64,000 nucleotides of DNA, taken from contig NZ_CP129965.1 in NCBI RefSeq assembly GCF_030503635.1, positions 1 through 64,000 on the forward strand, read 5' to 3'. This DNA comes from Corynebacterium sp. P3-F1 (GTDB lineage Bacteria > Actinomycetota > Actinomycetes > Mycobacteriales > Mycobacteriaceae). Below, one piece after another: positions 17,712 to 27,622 of the stretch. The notes under the pieces are model-generated. The model did not search any database. It was given only the letters and a program-made list of their open reading frames with translations, and was not told the DNA's origin. Made by a program: the position numbers and the translations under genes. Within the stretch, counting starts at the first letter, position 1; each line of letters opens with the position of its first letter.

Positions 17712-19466
17712 CTACTCCGCGGCGGGGGCGGCGGGGTTCCCCTCGCCGGCAGCGCGGGTGCCGGGCCCTGGGAGGGTGATGATGTCGAACTCGTCTTTGG
17801 CTAAGTGCGAGCGCAAGTCGACCTTGTCGAATTTGCCCACCGACGTCTTGTCGATGGAGCTGACGAATGTCCAGTACTCCGGCGCCATCCAGGTGGGTAG
17901 CTCGCTGGCGAGGTCCTTGCGCAGCTTCTTGGCCAGGTCGATCGTCGGGGTGACATCGGCGTGCAGCACCGTGACCGCAAGAGGACGCTCACCCCATTTC
18001 TTGTCGGGGTAGCCGATGACGGCGCATTCAACGACCTCGTCGGACTCCATGATGAGGTTCTCCAGCTGGGCCGAGTAGATCCACTCGCCGCCGGAGCGGA
18101 TGACGTCGCGGGAGCGGTCGTAGAGCGTCATGAACCCGTCGGAGGTCACCGTCCCCACGTCACCGGTACGCAACCAGCCGGCATCGGTGAACGAGTCCTC
18201 GGATACTGGGACAGGTTCGCCGCGGAACGTGGACACGCGCTCGGCTGCATCAGGATTGGCCGGCCAGTAGTAGGAGCCGGTCACCATGTTGCCGCGGACG
18301 TGGATCTCTCCGTCGTTGCGGTCGGTGCGGGAAACGATTCCGCCGTCGTTGACCACCCGGTACTCCAGCCACGGGGCGAAACGGCCCTGCGAGATGCGGT
18401 ACGCCCAGCGCCGTTCACCGGACGCGCCTGACGGCGGACGCGCCACCGTGCCCACCGTCGATGTCTCCGTCATGCCCCAGACGTGAATGATGTCCACACC
18501 GTAGCGTTCCTCCCACACCTTGATCAGTGCAGGCGGGGCGGGGGAGCCACCGACGTAGATCTCCGTCAGGGACATGCGCTCCGGCGGGTTGTGCAGGTAG
18601 TAGACCATGAGCTGGATCCACAAGGTGGGCACTCCGTGCGCCACGCGCGGGTGGGTGCCAGCGATCAGCTTCGCCAGGGTCGGCGCTGACACATCCGAAT
18701 CCGGAAGCACCAGGGGAGTGCCGGCCAGAAACGCGCTGAAGGGGACGCTCCAGCTGAGTACGTGGTAGATCGGGATGCAGCACAGGAAAGACTCGCCGTG
18801 GGTGATAGCTAGCGAATCGGTCGCACGCAGGCTCATCGCCGTCAGCCAGATCGACCGGTGCGAGTATGCAATGCCCTTCGGCGGACCGCTCGTGGCAGTG
18901 GAGTAGCAGATCGCCGCCGCAGTGTTCTCGGGGAGTTCGGGCCAAGGGTAGAGGGTGGACGAGCCGTCGAGAAGCGATTCGTACGAGAAAACCGCAATGT
19001 TCTCGGGGACCTTGCCGCGCAGCTCGTCGATGTCGCCGAGGCCGGTGAAACACACGGCGCGCACCGTCGGGCACGACCCCAGCAGACGTCCGAGCTTCGT
19101 TGCGAGACGCGGGTCCGAGACGATGACCTCGATCTCCGCATGGTTGACGATGTACGCGATCTGGTCTTCGAGCAACTGCAAGTTCAGCGGCACGAACACC
19201 GAACCTTTCGCCGATGCCGCGAACATCACCTCCAGGTGCTCCGCGCAGTTATACATCAACGTGCCGACGCGCTGGTCCCCGTCGATGCCGAGGCGTTCTT
19301 CCAACGCATGCGCGAAAGCTGCCGCCCGCGCCCCCACCGCAGCGAACGTCGTCTCCTCGGCCTCACCCGAGCGCCATGTGGTCACCTTCGTGGAACCGTG
19401 GACCGAAGCCCCGTATTCGAGGATGCGGCCGACCGAAAACGGCACTTCCTGCATGGTGGAAAGCAT
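17712..19466 (-). CDS. Long/medium-chain fatty acyl-CoA ligase
   Basis: A 584-residue ANL-superfamily adenylating enzyme that activates a fatty acid to acyl-AMP and then acyl-CoA. The P-loop region reads CYSTATSGPPKGIAYSHRS near residue 190; the usual fourth residue, glycine of YTSGTTG, is alanine here, a variant that I recall in some medium-chain ligases. The A5-type VWGMTETST lies near 335, GWLRTGDVG near 440, the hinge RSRDVIRSGGEWI near 462 and the C-terminal lysine in SVGKFDKVDLR near 555. The start at 19466 is supported by a leaderless promoter. The last 30 residues are a proline/alanine tail. Confidence 0.87.
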   Translation of the reverse strand: MLSTMQEVPFSVGRILEYGASVHGSTKVTTWRSGEAEETTFAAVGARAAAFAHALEERLGIDGDQRVGTLMYNCAEHLEVMFAASAKGSVFVPLNLQLLEDQIAYIVNHAEIEVIVSDPRLATKLGRLLGSCPTVRAVCFTGLGDIDELRGKVPENIAVFSYESLLDGSSTLYPWPELPENTAAAICYSTATSGPPKGIAYSHRSIWLTAMSLRATDSLAITHGESFLCCIPIYHVLSWSVPFSAFLAGTPLVLPDSDVSAPTLAKLIAGTHPRVAHGVPTLWIQLMVYYLHNPPERMSLTEIYVGGSPAPPALIKVWEERYGVDIIHVWGMTETSTVGTVARPPSGASGERRWAYRISQGRFAPWLEYRVVNDGGIVSRTDRNDGEIHVRGNMVTGSYYWPANPDAAERVSTFRGEPVPVSEDSFTDAGWLRTGDVGTVTSDGFMTLYDRSRDVIRSGGEWIYSAQLENLIMESDEVVECAVIGYPDKKWGERPLAVTVLHADVTPTIDLAKKLRKDLASELPTWMAPEYWTFVSSIDKTSVGKFDKVDLRSHLAKDEFDIITLPGPGTRAAGEGNPAAPAAE

Positions 19467-19473
19467 GCGGTTC

Positions 19474-19479
19474 ACTCTA
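19474..19479 (-). promoter_or_regulatory. -10 box of leaderless acyl-CoA ligase gene
   Basis: TAGAGT on the minus strand ends seven bases before the ATG at 19466, which decides the start among several in-frame upstream codons. Confidence 0.55.
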
Positions 19480-19529
19480 CCGTGGGCTCTTTGGCGCGGG
19501 TTGGTGAACCGCCTACGGCGGGTGTCAGC

Positions 19530-19741
19530 TACACTGTCGGACAAGATCGTGACCTGAGGCGCTTTCGCCTCGCAGATTTTCCACCGCCTTTGCATGCCAT
19601 TCGCGTTCGAGCATGCAGCGCGAGTCCGATCTAGCGTGCACCACCTCCGCCCCCGACATGAACGGGCGTTCACACCCGCCGGCCGAGTGTGGGGATAACC
19701 GCGTGAACACAGCGTCGCACGAATATGACGAAAGGACCTCC
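19530..19741 (+). promoter_or_regulatory. rho promoter and long leader with hairpin
   Basis: TACACT (19530-19535) is the best -10 box upstream of rho and would give a leader of about 200 bases. Within it GAGGCG-CTTT-CGCCTC (19556-19571) forms a tight hairpin followed by GCAGATTTT. This resembles an attenuator. Autoregulation of rho through its leader is known in other bacteria; here it is inference. In-frame codons exist upstream of the chosen GTG but have no ribosome site. Confidence 0.45.
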
Positions 19742-21757
19742 GTGACCGATACGGATAACGCCGCGAGCCAGGACCTCGCATCGCTCAAGCTTCCGGAGCT
19801 GCGCAAAATCGCCGCCGAAAAAGGCCTGCGCGGCACGTCGGCCCTGCGCAAGGGCGAGTTGATCCAGGCCATCACCACGGGCACCGTCCCGCAGCGCGCA
19901 CGTCAACGCGCCAGCGAACAGGCAGTCGCCGACAACGCCGGCTCGGATTCGACGCCGAGCGCCACGTCGCGTGAGGGCAGCGAGGGCAGCAAGCCCCGCG
20001 ACAACAAAGACAACCGCGACAACAACGGCAACAACGGCAACAATGAAGGCAAGGGCGACGAGCAGCGCTACGAGTCCCGCTCCGCCGCACGCCGCGCCCG
20101 CCGCAACCGCGCCAAGCACGGGGACCAGAACGAGCACAAGCTTGACGACGGTGCGACACCCGAGGACCGTGGCGACCAAGGCGATGACCAGCGCGAATCC
20201 CGCGACAACCAGGACGATCGCGACGGACGAAATGAGCGGAATGACCGCGGTGGCAACAACGGCCGGGGCGGCAACCGGAACAACAACCACCGCGGCGGCG
20301 AGAACGGTCGCGGAAACGACGACCGGGGTCAGCGTGATGGCCGCGATGACCGCAACGGCAACGACAATGACCACGGCAACGGCAACGGCAACGGTGAAAA
20401 CAACCGCGGTGGCGGTAATAACCGGGACAACCGTGACAACAACAACGACGGGGGCGGCAACGGCGGCGGGGGCCGTCGCGGGCGCCGGAACCGTCGGAAC
20501 CGTCGGAACCGGGACAACCACAACAACGGTGGCGGAAACAATCAGAACAACCACAACAACAACGGCCAGGACCTGGACCCGGAGGAGCTGCAGGAGGTCG
20601 CGGGCATTGTCGACATCGTCGACAACAATGCGGCGTTCGTGCGCACGACCGGGTACCGGGCGAACCAGGCGGACGTGTTCATCAACAACAACCTCGTGCG
20701 CCGCTGCGGCCTGCGTTCCGGCGACGCGGTGATCGGCCAGGTCCGCGCGAACGGCCAGGGCCACACCCACGGCAACGGGCGCAACCGCCAGCGCTACAAC
20801 CAGCTGGTGCGCGTGGACACGGTCAACGGAATGACGGTGGACGAGGCAAAGCAGCGCGCGGAGTTCCACAAGCTCACCCCGCTGTACCCGAACCAGCGCC
20901 TGCGCCTGGAGACGGAACCGAATATTCTGACCACGCGCGTGATCGATTTGGTCATGCCGATCGGTAAGGGCCAGCGCGCGCTCATCGTCTCCCCGCCGAA
21001 GGCAGGTAAGACGACGATCCTGCAGAACATAGCCAACGCGATCGCGCACAACAACCCGGAGTGCTACCTCATGGTCGTGCTTGTCGACGAACGCCCCGAG
21101 GAAGTCACCGACATGCAGCGCTCCGTCAAGGGCGAGGTCATCGCTTCCACCTTCGACCGCCCGCCGGCAGAGCACACCGCCGTGGCGGAGCTGGCCATCG
21201 AGCGCGCGAAACGCCTCGTGGAGATGGGCCAGGACGTCGTTGTTCTGCTCGACTCCATCACCCGTCTCGGCCGCGCCTACAACAACTCCTCGCCGGCGTC
21301 GGGCCGCATCCTGTCCGGTGGTGTGGACTCTAACGCGCTCTACCCGCCGAAGCGCTTCCTGGGCGCCGCCCGCAACATCGAAGAGGGCGGGTCGCTGACC
21401 ATCATCGCTACCGCCATGGTGGAGACCGGCTCGGCCGGCGACACGGTCATCTTCGAGGAGTTCAAGGGCACCGGCAACGCCGAGCTCAAGCTCGACCGTA
21501 AGATCGCTGAGCGCCGAGTGTTCCCGGCTGTGGACGTCAACCCGTCCGGCACCCGCAAGGACGAGCTGCTCATGAGCCCGGAAGAGGCGCGCGTCATGCA
21601 CAAGCTGCGCCGTATCCTCTCCGCGCTGGACCCGCAGCAGTCCATCGACATGCTGATCAAGCAGTTGAAGAAGACGAAGAACAACGGCGAGTTCCTCGTC
21701 GGCGTGGCACAATCCGCGCCGATGGCGGCTGACCAGGAGTCGGAGGATTACCAATAA
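19742..21757 (+). CDS. rho: Transcription termination factor Rho
   Basis: A 671-residue ring-shaped ATP-dependent RNA helicase that releases untranslated RNA from RNA polymerase. The Rho N-terminal domain (about 1-45) has [25 protein letters not shown] huge low-complexity region rich in Asn, Gly, Asp and Arg (about 75-275) is inserted before the RNA-binding cold-shock domain (about 280-350). The ATPase core has Walker A PPKAGKTT near 418, Walker [17 protein letters not shown] near 500 and the Q/R-loop region after 540. Insertions here are common in actinobacteria, but this one is long. The GTG at 19742 has AAAGGA upstream. rpmE, which follows rho in mycobacteria, is absent. Confidence 0.96.
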   Translation: MTDTDNAASQDLASLKLPELRKIAAEKGLRGTSALRKGELIQAITTGTVPQRARQRASEQAVADNAGSDSTPSATSREGSEGSKPRDNKDNRDNNGNNGNNEGKGDEQRYESRSAARRARRNRAKHGDQNEHKLDDGATPEDRGDQGDDQRESRDNQDDRDGRNERNDRGGNNGRGGNRNNNHRGGENGRGNDDRGQRDGRDDRNGNDNDHGNGNGNGENNRGGGNNRDNRDNNNDGGGNGGGGRRGRRNRRNRRNRDNHNNGGGNNQNNHNNNGQDLDPEELQEVAGIVDIVDNNAAFVRTTGYRANQADVFINNNLVRRCGLRSGDAVIGQVRANGQGHTHGNGRNRQRYNQLVRVDTVNGMTVDEAKQRAEFHKLTPLYPNQRLRLETEPNILTTRVIDLVMPIGKGQRALIVSPPKAGKTTILQNIANAIAHNNPECYLMVVLVDERPEEVTDMQRSVKGEVIASTFDRPPAEHTAVAELAIERAKRLVEMGQDVVVLLDSITRLGRAYNNSSPASGRILSGGVDSNALYPPKRFLGAARNIEEGGSLTIIATAMVETGSAGDTVIFEEFKGTGNAELKLDRKIAERRVFPAVDVNPSGTRKDELLMSPEEARVMHKLRRILSALDPQQSIDMLIKQLKKTKNNGEFLVGVAQSAPMAADQESEDYQ

Positions 21758-22836
21758 TGGCAGACACATCGCAGGTCTCGCTTGTCGACGACTACGTGTC
21801 CGAGTACCAGGGCATCCAGGCCCAGATGAGCGACCCGGAGGTGGTGGGCGACCAAGATCTCTTCCGGAAGCTGTCGAAGCGCTATGCGCAGCTGCAGCCG
21901 ATCATTAACGTCAACAACGAGCTCAACCAGGCCCGCGAGGACCATGAGGCCGCCGCTGAAATGGCTGCCGAGGACAAGGAATTCGCTGAGGAAGCCACCC
22001 GGCTCGAGGGCGAGATCGTCCGTCTTGAGGAGGAGCTCGCCGACCTACTTGCCCCGCGCGACGAGCACGATGCCGACGACGTGATCATGGAGATCAAGGC
22101 CGGTGCCGGCGGCGAGGAGGCCGCGCTGTTCGCCGGCGACCTCGCCCGCATGTACCAGAAGTACGCAGAGAAGGCCGGTCTGACCTGGGACGTCCTGGAT
22201 GTCGCCGAATCTGATCTGGGAGGCGTGAAAGACATGACGGTGTCCGTGACCATGAAGAACCCGTCGCGCGACGGTGCGTGGTCGAAGCTCAAGTTCGAGG
22301 GCGGTGTCCACCGCGTTCAGCGCATCCCGGTGACGGAATCGCAGGGGCGTATTCAGACGTCGGCAGCCGGCGTCTACGTCTTCCCGGAGACCGAGGATGT
22401 CGCAGATATCGAGATCGACGAGAAGGACATCCGCGTCGATGTGTACCGCTCGTCCGGTAAGGGCGGCCAGGGCGTGAACACGACGGACTCTGCCGTGCGC
22501 ATCACGCACCTGCCCACCGGCATCGTGGTCACCTGCCAGAAGGAGCGTTCCCAGATCCAGAACCGTGCCCGCGCGATGCAGGTCCTTCAGGCCCGCCTCG
22601 AGCAGGCCGAGCGCGAGAAGGCCGAGGCAGAGGCGGCAGAGGGCCGCGCGTCCCAGGTCCGCACGATGGACCGCTCGGAGCGCATCCGCACCTACAACTG
22701 GCCGGAGAACCGCATCTCGGATCACCGCATCGGTTTCAAGGCGAACAACCTCGATTCCGTGCTCGACGGAAACATGGACGACCTGATCACGGCGCTCCAG
22801 ACCCACGAGCGCCAGGAGCGACTTGAGGCAGAATAA
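21757..22836 (+). CDS. prfA: Peptide chain release factor 1
   Basis: A 359-residue class I release factor that recognises UAA and UAG at the ribosome and frees the finished protein. The peptide-anticodon PVT lies in [19 protein letters not shown] near residue 191. The catalytic GGQ is in [17 protein letters not shown] near 236, and its glutamine is the target of the methyltransferase encoded next. The ATG overlaps the rho stop by one base (TAATG). Confidence 0.97.
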   Translation: MADTSQVSLVDDYVSEYQGIQAQMSDPEVVGDQDLFRKLSKRYAQLQPIINVNNELNQAREDHEAAAEMAAEDKEFAEEATRLEGEIVRLEEELADLLAPRDEHDADDVIMEIKAGAGGEEAALFAGDLARMYQKYAEKAGLTWDVLDVAESDLGGVKDMTVSVTMKNPSRDGAWSKLKFEGGVHRVQRIPVTESQGRIQTSAAGVYVFPETEDVADIEIDEKDIRVDVYRSSGKGGQGVNTTDSAVRITHLPTGIVVTCQKERSQIQNRARAMQVLQARLEQAEREKAEAEAAEGRASQVRTMDRSERIRTYNWPENRISDHRIGFKANNLDSVLDGNMDDLITALQTHERQERLEAE

Positions 22837-23722
22837 GCTCCGCGAGGCCATTGCCCGCGCCACGCAATCGCTTATCGACGCTGGCGTGGCCTCCCCCCAC
22901 GTCGACGCTCGCCTCATCGCCGCTCACCTTTTGGACGTGCCTCCCACTCAGCTCGTTTTGGCCGAGGTCCCTGACGGTGCCGATGGTGCCGATGGTGTCG
23001 ACGGTTCGGATAGCTGGGGTGGTTTCGATAAGACATACGCGGCTCTCATTGCCCGCCGTGCGAACCGTGAACCCCTGCAGCACATTGTCGGCACTGCTCC
23101 CTTCGGGGTACATGACCTGAAGGTGGGGCCAGGGGTGTTCATTCCCCGGCCCGAAACCGAGGTGCTCGCCGAGTGGGCAGTGAGCCAGAAGCCTACGGGA
23201 ACCGTCGTCGACCTCGGCACAGGTTCAGGGGCGCTGGCCATCTACATCGCGCAGGGAGCGAAGCCGGAACGCGTTATCGGTGTGGAGAAGTCCCCGGTGG
23301 CGCGGGAAACCGCCGCAGCCAACTCTGCGCCGTTCCCCAATGTTGGGATTATCGCGGGCGACATGACGGACCCGGATCTCCTCGCGGAGTTGTCCGGCAC
23401 TGTCGATCTCATTGTGGCGAATCCGCCCTACGTCCCGTACGTTCCGCCTGAAACGGGGGAGTTGGAGCCGGAGGTCTACCACGATCCGGTCGACGCCGTT
23501 TTTTCCGGCGCAGACGGAATGGACGCGATCCGCGGCCTCATCCCAGTCGCCGCGCGTCTGCTCGCCCCGGGCGGAAAGTTCGGTATCGAGCACGATGACT
23601 CCACCGCGGAAATCACCCGTACCGTTGTCGAATCCTCAGGTTCATTCGAGGACATCCGCAACGTACCCGACCTTGCGGGACGCGCGCGGTTTGTCACGGC
23701 GAGTAAGCTACGGACCAACTGA
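22823..23722 (+). CDS. prmC: Release-factor glutamine N5-methyltransferase PrmC
   Basis: A 299-residue SAM-dependent enzyme that methylates the GGQ glutamine of release factors. The helical N-terminal domain (about 1-100) is followed by the Rossmann domain with [13 protein letters not shown] near 129 and the substrate-gripping [10 protein letters not shown] near 198. The N-terminal domain contains an unusual [14 protein letters not shown] loop (about 51-64) encoded by near-repeats of nine bases. The TTG start overlaps prfA by 14 bases and has AGGAG four bases upstream. One copy of the 11-base word lies at 22870-22880. Confidence 0.94.
   Translation: MRQNKLREAIARATQSLIDAGVASPHVDARLIAAHLLDVPPTQLVLAEVPDGADGADGVDGSDSWGGFDKTYAALIARRANREPLQHIVGTAPFGVHDLKVGPGVFIPRPETEVLAEWAVSQKPTGTVVDLGTGSGALAIYIAQGAKPERVIGVEKSPVARETAAANSAPFPNVGIIAGDMTDPDLLAELSGTVDLIVANPPYVPYVPPETGELEPEVYHDPVDAVFSGADGMDAIRGLIPVAARLLAPGGKFGIEHDDSTAEITRTVVESSGSFEDIRNVPDLAGRARFVTASKLRTN
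22870..22880 (+). repeat. Iterated 11-base word
   Basis: In prmC, near the N terminus, as SLIDA. Confidence 0.85.
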
Positions 23723-23759
23723 CCGCTATACCGTCCACGACCTAAGGAGCTCCACCTCG

Positions 23760-24425
23760 ATGCCGAGCAGAATCTACGACTGCCTTGATCCGCAAGGGCG
23801 CAAAGACGGCATCGCAGCCGCTGCGAGGGCCGTTCGCTCCGGGCAGTGTGTGGTGCTGCCGACGGATACGGTCTACGGGATTGGGGCGGACGCGTTCAAT
23901 CCGGATGCCGTCGCAAAGCTGCTTGCCACGAAACGGCGCGGCCCGAACATGCCCGTTCCTGTTCTCGTGGGTTCGTGGACGACGATACAAGGGCTCGTGC
24001 GCGAGTTCACCGAGACAGCGAAGACTCTCGTGGAAGCTTTTTGGCCTGGTGGCCTCTCCTTGGTCGTGCCCGAGGCTCCGTCTCTTCCGTGGAACCTGGG
24101 CGACACTCGCGGCACTGTGCTGTTGCGTATGCCGCTCCAGTCCGTCGCGATCGAGCTGCTCCGTGAAGTCGGCCCGATGGCTGTGTCAAGCGCGAACATC
24201 TCCGGGCAGGCTCCGCCGGTGTCTGCCGCCGGCGCACGCGACCAGTTCGGCGAGGCGGTGCAGACCTACCTCGACGGCGGCACCGCCCAGGTGGGTACGC
24301 CATCGACGATTCTCGACATCTCCGGTCCCGCGCCAGTGATTCTCCGTGAGGGCGCTGTGAGCCCCCAGCGGATCGGTGAGGTCTTGGGCCTTGACCCTGA
24401 GGAGCTGAGGCGGAAAGACAGGTAG
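23760..24425 (+). CDS. L-threonylcarbamoyladenylate synthase (Sua5/YrdC family)
   Basis: A 221-residue YrdC-domain enzyme that makes threonylcarbamoyl-AMP from threonine, bicarbonate and ATP, the first step of t6A37 in tRNAs that read ANN codons. The opening VVLPTDTVYGIGADAFN near residues 30-46 and KRRGPNMPVPVLV near 60-72 are typical, as is AVSSANISGQAPPVSA near 140-155. It lacks the extra C-terminal Sua5 domain, so it is the short form. The ATG lies 38 bases after prmC; mycobacteria keep the same order. Confidence 0.93.
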   Translation: MPSRIYDCLDPQGRKDGIAAAARAVRSGQCVVLPTDTVYGIGADAFNPDAVAKLLATKRRGPNMPVPVLVGSWTTIQGLVREFTETAKTLVEAFWPGGLSLVVPEAPSLPWNLGDTRGTVLLRMPLQSVAIELLREVGPMAVSSANISGQAPPVSAAGARDQFGEAVQTYLDGGTAQVGTPSTILDISGPAPVILREGAVSPQRIGEVLGLDPEELRRKDR

Positions 24426-24428
24426 GTC

Positions 24429-25568
24429 ATGACCGGATCTGGTGTCCCACTTCGGGAGCTCGGGCTGGTCATTCTCGTCGCGGCGGTGATCAGCTATTTG
24501 GCGACGGGGCCTGTCCGCTCCCTGCTCGTCCGCACCGGGCGCATTTCGGAGATCCGTGAGCGGGACGTGCACACTCAACCCACACCGAGTCTCGGCGGGG
24601 TGGCCATGTTCACCGGGTTTCTTTCGGCCGTGTACCTGGCGATGCAATTGCCGGCCCTGACCCGCGGTTTCGCGCCTGTCACGCCTGAAATGACGGCCGT
24701 GGTTGTCGGCTCGTTCCTCATCGTGGTGGTCGGCATTATTGACGACCTGTACGAACTGGGCGCCTTATCCAAATTCTTCGGACAAGTAGTGGCTGCAGTG
24801 ACGATGTCTGTGATGGGCTTGTCGTTCAATGTTTTCTACCTGCCCTTCGGCGGCGGCACCACCGTCATCTTCGACCAGACGCAGGGAGTAATCGTGTCCT
24901 CTCTGCTGATCGTTATGCTCATCAACGCCTTCAACTTTGTCGACGGCATCGACGGTCTCGCTGCCGGGCTCGGGATGATCGCCAGTGCCGCCATTCTGGT
25001 TTTCTCGCTGACCGTTCTGCATGATCAGGGTGGGGCAGTCTCGGCGTACCCGCCCGCGATCATCTGCGCCGCTCTCGTCGGCATGTGCGCGGGATTCTTG
25101 CCGCATAATTACGAGCCCGCCCGGATCTTCATGGGCGACTCCGGTGCCATGCTGATCGGTCTTCTTCTCGCTGCGGCGTCGATCTCCGCCTCGGGGAAGA
25201 TCAACATGTCGCTCTACGGCACGGCGGACTTTGTGGCGCTCGTCAGCCCCTTCCTCGTCGTTGTTGCGGCAGTTGCCCTTCCCGTGATCGACCTGATTAT
25301 GGCGGTGATCCGGCGCGTCTCCCAGGGAAAGAGCCCGTTCGCTGCGGATCGGCAGCACATTCACCACCGCCTTCTTGCACTCGGGCATACCCACCGCCGC
25401 ACCGTGCTCGTGCTGTACATGTGGGTCTCTGCCATCGCATTCGGAGCTGTGAGCTTCTCCGTCATCCCGTCCCGCTACGCGGCCGTTCTGCTTGTCAGCG
25501 CCGTCGTCATTGCAGCGGCCGCCACTGCCGTGCCCGCCATGAAAGGGAAGATCGGGCCCGCGCGGTAG
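24429..25568 (+). CDS. wecA: Decaprenyl-phosphate GlcNAc-1-phosphate transferase WecA
   Basis: A 379-residue polytopic membrane enzyme of the MraY/WecA/TagO family. It moves GlcNAc-1-phosphate from UDP-GlcNAc onto polyprenyl phosphate on the cytoplasmic face. In corynebacteria and mycobacteria this starts the linker joining arabinogalactan to peptidoglycan. About eleven hydrophobic segments are present. Catalytic motifs are GIIDDLYELG near residue 99, NAFNFVDGIDGLAAG near 166, GDSGAML near 236 and the cytoplasmic HIHHRLLALGH near 309. The ATG lies three bases after the sua5-like gene stop. Confidence 0.92.
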   Translation: MTGSGVPLRELGLVILVAAVISYLATGPVRSLLVRTGRISEIRERDVHTQPTPSLGGVAMFTGFLSAVYLAMQLPALTRGFAPVTPEMTAVVVGSFLIVVVGIIDDLYELGALSKFFGQVVAAVTMSVMGLSFNVFYLPFGGGTTVIFDQTQGVIVSSLLIVMLINAFNFVDGIDGLAAGLGMIASAAILVFSLTVLHDQGGAVSAYPPAIICAALVGMCAGFLPHNYEPARIFMGDSGAMLIGLLLAAASISASGKINMSLYGTADFVALVSPFLVVVAAVALPVIDLIMAVIRRVSQGKSPFAADRQHIHHRLLALGHTHRRTVLVLYMWVSAIAFGAVSFSVIPSRYAAVLLVSAVVIAAAATAVPAMKGKIGPAR

Positions 25569-25579
25569 CATGTGCGATT

Positions 25580-26083
25580 GTGAAACCTGAAGCCACCGAA
25601 CCACACGCCACAGAGTCCGTCGCCGGCTCCACCGCCGGGTCCGCCGCTGGCTCCACCATCGCAGCGGATGCACAGTACCGGGAATACGAGGACCCCCAAG
25701 CTCCGCTGAAGCGCGCCCTCAAATTGGGGGGTTGGGCGCTGGTCGCGCTCACCATTGTGTCTCTGGCTGTCTGGGGCGGAATGCGAGACCTGCCAGGAAT
25801 CTGGGGCGTGCTTCTCGGCGCGGCCATCGGCGGTGGGTTCGTCCTCCTCACGGTCGTCTCGGTGCTGCTCACCTCCAACACCACGCCCGCAACGACCATG
25901 ACAGTCGTGCTCGGAAGCTGGCTAGTCAAGCTCTTAGTCTTGATGGGTATCCTCGCGTGGCTGCGCACGATGACCTTCTACGACACGACTGCCTTCGCAG
26001 TCACGGTCATCGCGGCGCTCGTCGTGGTTCTCGCCACCGAAGTGTGGGGAATTATGACGACTCGGACGCTGTACGTGGGGTAG
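25580..26083 (+). CDS. AtpI-like membrane protein upstream of the ATP synthase operon
   Basis: A 167-residue protein at the position of atpI in actinobacterial ATP synthase loci (Rv1303 place). A polar, alanine/serine-rich N-terminal 50 residues precedes four hydrophobic segments. In other bacteria AtpI helps assemble the c-ring; a role here is inferred from place and build, since the sequence is poorly conserved. The GTG at 25580 starts 11 bases after wecA. A weak TAGCAT box eight bases upstream could allow a leaderless transcript. The repeated residues ESVAGSTAGSAAGSTIA near the start have no known role. Confidence 0.7.
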   Translation: MKPEATEPHATESVAGSTAGSAAGSTIAADAQYREYEDPQAPLKRALKLGGWALVALTIVSLAVWGGMRDLPGIWGVLLGAAIGGGFVLLTVVSVLLTSNTTPATTMTVVLGSWLVKLLVLMGILAWLRTMTFYDTTAFAVTVIAALVVVLATEVWGIMTTRTLYVG

Positions 26084-26428
26084 CGGGGGAGACGTCGATA
26101 AGCGGGTGCCCCCTGTGCCACCCCTAACGGGCCACTGAATAAAACGCGCACCTGCTCATACGTGGACCCTGAGAAATCGCTCCATAAATACCCGCGACAA
26201 CCTCCCCCCAACATGCCCGATTCGCACGTTCTGCTGATAGGCTAAGCGCGGGTTAGAAGAGGAGAGCTACGCCTTAATGGGGTAACCGCCTCTAGAAGTC
26301 CCCTGCACCGCGGTAGCTGATGTGCGACGGAGTCCGCCGCGGAAGGCAGAAATGAAGACGTCCATCGCACCGCACCCCACACCGGGGATGCGGCCCGAGA
26401 ACGGGAGAGAACGCTGAGCGTTACAACT
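26084..26428 (+). promoter_or_regulatory. Leader region of atpB with a candidate upstream ORF
   Basis: This 345-base gap contains a copy of the 11-base word (26093-26103) and an extended -10-like TGATAGGCT (26236-26244, poor -35). It also has a possible stem between GTGCGACGGA (26322-26331) and TCCATCGCAC (26361-26370) with one mismatch. An upstream ORF of 21 codons runs from ATG 26352 to TGA 26417, with GGAAGG five to six bases before the ATG. It ends 11 bases before the first atpB start codon and is in a different frame, so its translation could affect atpB. No protein family is recognisable in it. Confidence 0.45.
26093..26103 (-). repeat. Iterated 11-base word
   Basis: Intergenic, ten bases after the AtpI-like gene and upstream of the atpB leader. 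Confidence 0.85.
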
Positions 26429-27232
26429 TTGGCCATGAGGGGCAGCTTCCACGCGCCCGAATTGGACCCAGAATTTTTCCCGGGGCAATACTACGGCCAA
26501 ATCATCGGGGAAGATTTCCTCGGTGGTTGGTTCGCGCTGGATCGCATCATGCTTGTCCGCCTCTTCATGGCGGCCGTGCTGATCATCCTGTTCTTGCTGG
26601 CTTTCCGGAAACCCCAGTTGGTTCCCAAAGGTCTGCAGAACTTCGGTGAGCTCGCAGTGGACTTCGTCCGCGTGCAGATCGCCGAAGACATCTTGGGCAA
26701 GAAAGAAGGCCGCCGATTCCTTCCGGTGATCGCGACCATCTTCTTCACGGTCCTCTTCATGAATGTTGCCACGATCATTCCGGGGTTGAACATCTCGCCG
26801 AGCTCACGAATCGGTCTGCCGATCGTGCTCGCGCTGGTGGGCTACTTCACCATGATCTACGCAGGCGCATCGCGCTACGGATTCGGCAAATACGTGAAGC
26901 ACTCGCTCGTGATTCCTAACTTGCCTCCCGTGCTCCACCTTCTGGTGGTGCCGATCGAGTTTTTCTCGACGTTCATTCTGCGTCCGGTCACCCTGGCTCT
27001 TCGTCTCATGGCGAACTTTCTGGCCGGCCACATCATTCTTGTCATGCTGTACTCTGCCACGAACTTCTTCTTCTGGCAGCTCAACGGCTGGACGGCAATG
27101 GGTGGCCTCACACTGGTCGCAGCGGTTCTGTTCACCCTGTTCGAGTTGATTGTCATCTTCCTGCAGGCGTACATCTTCGCCCTTCTGGTCGCGGTGTACA
27201 TCGAACTGGCGCTGCACGCAGATTCGCACTAG
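26429..27232 (+). CDS. atpB: ATP synthase Fo subunit a
   Basis: A 267-residue membrane subunit that forms the proton half-channels beside the c-ring. The N terminus has the corynebacterial FHAPELDPEFFPGQYY. The essential arginine lies in LALRLMANFLAGHI near residue 193, and the last helix FLQAYIFALLVAVYIELAL fits the family. The TTG at 26429 and the ATG at 26435 are both possible starts; neither has a clear ribosome site, so the start is uncertain by two codons. First gene of the eight-gene atp operon. Confidence 0.94.
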   Translation: MAMRGSFHAPELDPEFFPGQYYGQIIGEDFLGGWFALDRIMLVRLFMAAVLIILFLLAFRKPQLVPKGLQNFGELAVDFVRVQIAEDILGKKEGRRFLPVIATIFFTVLFMNVATIIPGLNISPSSRIGLPIVLALVGYFTMIYAGASRYGFGKYVKHSLVIPNLPPVLHLLVVPIEFFSTFILRPVTLALRLMANFLAGHIILVMLYSATNFFFWQLNGWTAMGGLTLVAAVLFTLFELIVIFLQAYIFALLVAVYIELALHADSH

Positions 27233-27266
27233 TCAGGCGCGAACTGACACACGGTCAACTGAATAA

Positions 27267-27575
<309 letters not shown>

Positions 27576-27622
27576 AAGAACTCTCACGCTAACTCGTAAA
27601 CCTTTTAGATCAGGAGCAACCA

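Noticed and set aside
19971..20568. Repetitive DNA in rho as a CRISPR or minisatellite
   Set aside because: No constant repeat-spacer pattern; the repeats are short, imperfect and in frame with a conserved protein.
19670..21769. A 699-codon minus-strand ORF opposite rho, with long Val/Ala runs
   Set aside because: The Val/Ala runs are the reverse complement of the Asn/Gly/Asp codons of the Rho insertion; not a membrane protein.
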